This document shows positions 6,024-7,886 of a stretch of 7,886 nucleotides of DNA, one piece after another. Where the stretch lies: assembly GCA_002732845.1 (NCBI GenBank), contig NVSZ01000008.1, positions 36,515 through 44,400 on the forward strand. The letters are read 5' to 3'. The translations under genes were made by a program, and so were the position numbers. Within the stretch, counting starts at the first letter, position 1; the number at the start of each line of letters is the position of its first letter. Below the pieces are notes generated by a model. The model was not told the origin of the DNA. It saw only the letters and a list, made by a program, of their open reading frames with translations, and made no database searches. This DNA is from Rhodospirillaceae bacterium (GTDB taxonomy: Bacteria; Pseudomonadota; Alphaproteobacteria; Rhodospirillales; Magnetovibrionaceae).

Positions 6024-6836
6024 ATGTCTTATTTAGCGCCTTCCGAATTTGTCACCAAAATGGTGGATGCGGGTGAATCTAAAATCTATATGTCGACCAG
6101 AGACACCCTCATCCGCTCTTACATGGCCGGAGCAATTTTGGCGCTGGCCGCCGCTTTCGCCATCACCATTACGGTGACAACAGGATCGGCCATTTTGGGT
6201 GCCGTTTTGTTCCCCGTTGGCTTTTGTATGTTGTACCTGATGGGTTTTGATTTGCTGACGGGCGTATTTATGTTGACGCCGCTGGCTTGGATGGACAAAC
6301 GTACCGGCGTAACGATCCCTTCCATTTTAAAAAACTGGGGCTTGGTTTTCATCGGCAACTTCGCCGGTGCGTTGACCACGGCGGGCATGATGGCCATCGT
6401 TTACACCTATGCCTTCACGGTTGAACCCGGTGCGGTTGGTCAAAAAATTGCCGTCATCGGTGAAGCTCGCACATTGGGTTATGCTGAACACGGTGCGGCG
6501 GGCTGGTTGACCATTTTCATCCGTGGCATGTTGTGCAACTGGATGGTCTCGTTGGGTGTTGTTGGGGCAATGGTTTCAACTTCTGTTACAGGTAAAGTGG
6601 TCGCCATGTGGATGCCCATCATGCTGTTTTTCTTCATGGGTTTTGAACATTCTGTTGTGAACATGTTCTTGTTTCCTTCGGGCATGATGATGGGCGGCGA
6701 TTTCTCCATCATGGATTATTTGCTATGGAACGAAATCCCAACGGTTTTGGGGAACTTGGTTGGTGGGATCGCGTTCACCGGATTGACGCTGTATACCACA
6801 CACATCAAAACGGCTCCGAAACGCGACTTTGTATAA
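6024..6836 (+). CDS. Formate/nitrite transporter (FNT) family channel, probable nitrite uptake
   Basis: 270 aa, six-helix FNT fold, forming a pentameric inner-membrane channel for small monovalent anions (formate, nitrite, hydrosulfide). Family marks are GFDLLTG (74-80), GNFAGAL in the third helix region, RGMLCNWMVSLGV, and GFEHSVVNMF, in which H209 falls at the position of the central FocA histidine; GNLVGG follows near the end. The start is ATG 6024, preceded by AGAGGAAAC (6009-6017) as Shine-Dalgarno. The frame is open upstream to a TTG at 5946, but that lies before the predicted transcription start and has no Shine-Dalgarno. Control by a sigma54 promoter and the following phosphatase-kinase gene, a combination known from nitrate/nitrite assimilation loci, favour nitrite over formate. 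Substrate is therefore context inference; the family call is firm. Confidence 0.9.
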   Translation: MSYLAPSEFVTKMVDAGESKIYMSTRDTLIRSYMAGAILALAAAFAITITVTTGSAILGAVLFPVGFCMLYLMGFDLLTGVFMLTPLAWMDKRTGVTIPSILKNWGLVFIGNFAGALTTAGMMAIVYTYAFTVEPGAVGQKIAVIGEARTLGYAEHGAAGWLTIFIRGMLCNWMVSLGVVGAMVSTSVTGKVVAMWMPIMLFFFMGFEHSVVNMFLFPSGMMMGGDFSIMDYLLWNEIPTVLGNLVGGIAFTGLTLYTTHIKTAPKRDFV

Positions 6837-6848
6837 ACTTTAAAGGTC

Positions 6849-6881
6849 TCCCCCCTGCTGTATTAAAGCAGGGGGGATTTC
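6849..6881 (+). terminator. GC-rich hairpin after the FNT gene, terminator-like, overlapping the next gene's ribosome site
   Basis: An 11-bp perfect stem (6849-6859 with 6867-6877; left arm TCCCCCCTGCT) and a 7-nt loop lie 12 bp after the FNT stop and are followed by TTTC. The stem is strong but the T-run is short, so termination may be partial. The right arm, AGGGGGGA (6870-6877), is the only purine-rich Shine-Dalgarno-like sequence before the ATG at 6889, with 11 nt between. The folded hairpin would hide it. Confidence 0.75.
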
Positions 6882-6888
6882 TAAAAAT

Positions 6889-7886
6889 ATGTCAAAACAT
6901 TTAAAAATTTCCGTCGGGCAACATTCTGATAAAGGTCGTAAAGACCTTAATCAGGATTTTCACAGCCTTTGCATACCAGACGGGCCACAGTTAACATCCA
7001 AGGGCATTGCGATTGCCATTGCGGACGGTATCAGCAGCAGCAATGTCAGCCAGATCGCCAGCGAAACCGCGGTGGGTGGATTTCTGAGGGACTATTACTG
7101 TACCTCTGATGCGTGGTCGGTAAAGACATCGGGCGAACGGGTGATATCGGCGGTGAATTCATGGTTATATTCCGAAACCAAGCAAAGCCAGTACTCTGAC
7201 AACAAAGACCGGGGCTATGTCTGCACGTTCAGCGCCATGGTTTTTAAATCCACCACCGCACACATTTTCCATGCGGGTGACACGCGGATTTATCGCCTCA
7301 GTGGGGACGCTTTAGAACAACTCACCGAAGACCATCGTTTGCAAATTTCCCAAGACAAAAGCTATCTGCGCAGAGCTTTGGGCATGGACCCCGAGGTGGA
7401 AATTGATTACCAAAATTTTCAAGTTGATGAAGGCGACACCTTTATCTTAGCGACCGATGGTATTTATGAATTTATCAGCGCGGTGTTCATGGTTGAAACC
7501 ATCAAAGCCACCCAAGGCCATTTAGATATCGCCGCAAAAATTATTTTGGATAAAGCCTATGAAAACGGCAGCACCGACAACTTAACGATTCAGATTGTTC
7601 GGGTTGACCAACTGCCCAGCCAGAGCGAAGGCGAACTTTACCTAGAACTGACCACAAAACCCTTTCCGCCGGACCTAGAACCCCGCATGATTTTTGACGG
7701 CTATGAAATCATCCGCGAAGTGCATTCCAGCAGCCGCAGCCACATTTATTTGGCCGTGGATCAGGAAAACAAAACTCAAGTTATCATCAAGACGCCATCG
7801 GTGGATTTGCGTGGTTCTTCGGCATATCTGGAACAATTTCTGATGGAAGAATGGGTGGCTCGGCGCATCAAAAGTGCGCATGTGCT
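6889..7886 (+). CDS. Bifunctional PP2C-type phosphatase / Ser-Thr protein kinase (3' end outside window)
   Basis: An open frame from ATG 6889 to the window end encodes 332 residues and continues. Residues about 5-240 form a PP2C phosphatase: GRKDLNQD (16-23), ADG (45-47), HAGDTRIY (128-135), RRALG, LATDGIYE (187-194) and GSTDNLT (227-233). These supply the metal-binding aspartates D23, D46, D190 and D230. From about 272 a Hanks-type kinase N-lobe begins: GYEIIREVHSSSRSHIYLAV, VIIK with catalytic-type K301, then FLMEEWVARRI, whose E320/E321 fits the helix-C glutamate. The nucleotide loop has serines where glycines are usual. The catalytic loop and any C-terminal membrane anchor lie beyond the window. 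In pseudomonads a similar fusion sits between nasA and nirB. It lies 52 bp after the FNT gene, presumably in the same sigma54 operon. Confidence 0.88.
   Translation, partial: MSKHLKISVGQHSDKGRKDLNQDFHSLCIPDGPQLTSKGIAIAIADGISSSNVSQIASETAVGGFLRDYYCTSDAWSVKTSGERVISAVNSWLYSETKQSQYSDNKDRGYVCTFSAMVFKSTTAHIFHAGDTRIYRLSGDALEQLTEDHRLQISQDKSYLRRALGMDPEVEIDYQNFQVDEGDTFILATDGIYEFISAVFMVETIKATQGHLDIAAKIILDKAYENGSTDNLTIQIVRVDQLPSQSEGELYLELTTKPFPPDLEPRMIFDGYEIIREVHSSSRSHIYLAVDQENKTQVIIKTPSVDLRGSSAYLEQFLMEEWVARRIKSAHV

Noticed and set aside
7675..7881. Minus-strand open frame at the right edge
   Set aside because: Antisense to the kinase N-lobe of a clear phosphatase-kinase fusion.

Overview
The window reads as ordinary chromosomal DNA of a proteobacterium, most likely an alphaproteobacterium of the Rhodospirillales type. 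This placement is inferred from protein character, gene combinations and moderate base composition, not from a marker gene. I see no mobile element, phage gene, tRNA, rRNA or CRISPR array. Eight genes are supported, the last cut by the window end.

Layout: (1) 1-163 is an AT-rich upstream region with a candidate sigma70-type promoter. (2) 164-3344 is a tight plus-strand cassette. It holds a PuuB-like FAD amine oxidase, an agmatinase, and a 10-TM EamA/DMT transporter whose GTG start overlaps the agmatinase stop by one base. Together they suggest agmatine/putrescine breakdown for nitrogen and carbon. (3) 3341-4735 (minus) is a MocR/GabR-type regulator, a GntR winged helix fused to a PLP-binding aminotransferase-like domain. 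Its stop codon shares a TTAA with the transporter's stop. (4) Divergent from the regulator lies a two-gene operon, 4829-5817: a PNPOx-like flavin-binding protein and a small ABM-domain protein. The 93-bp gap between regulator and operon carries AATTGG repeats that may be the regulator's operator. (5) 5815-5866 is a perfect 21-bp inverted repeat. (6) 5926-5942 is an essentially perfect sigma54 (-24/-12) promoter ahead of a formate/nitrite transporter (FNT) gene. (7) A GC-rich terminator-like hairpin follows, whose right arm also supplies the only Shine-Dalgarno-like sequence of the next gene. (8) From 6889 to the window end runs a PP2C phosphatase fused to a Ser/Thr kinase, truncated.

The common thread is nitrogen acquisition: polyamine nitrogen on the left, nitrite (or formate) uptake under sigma54 on the right. 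The FNT plus phosphatase-kinase pair resembles nitrate/nitrite assimilation clusters of pseudomonads and relatives, where a bifunctional kinase/phosphatase sits among nasA and nirBD. The prediction is that nirB, nirD or nasA-type genes follow just beyond position 7886. The most interesting signals are the sigma54 promoter with the long palindrome at about -138 to -87, and the hairpin that could gate expression of the phosphatase-kinase. I do not see a clearly undescribed system, only regulatory arrangements that deserve testing.
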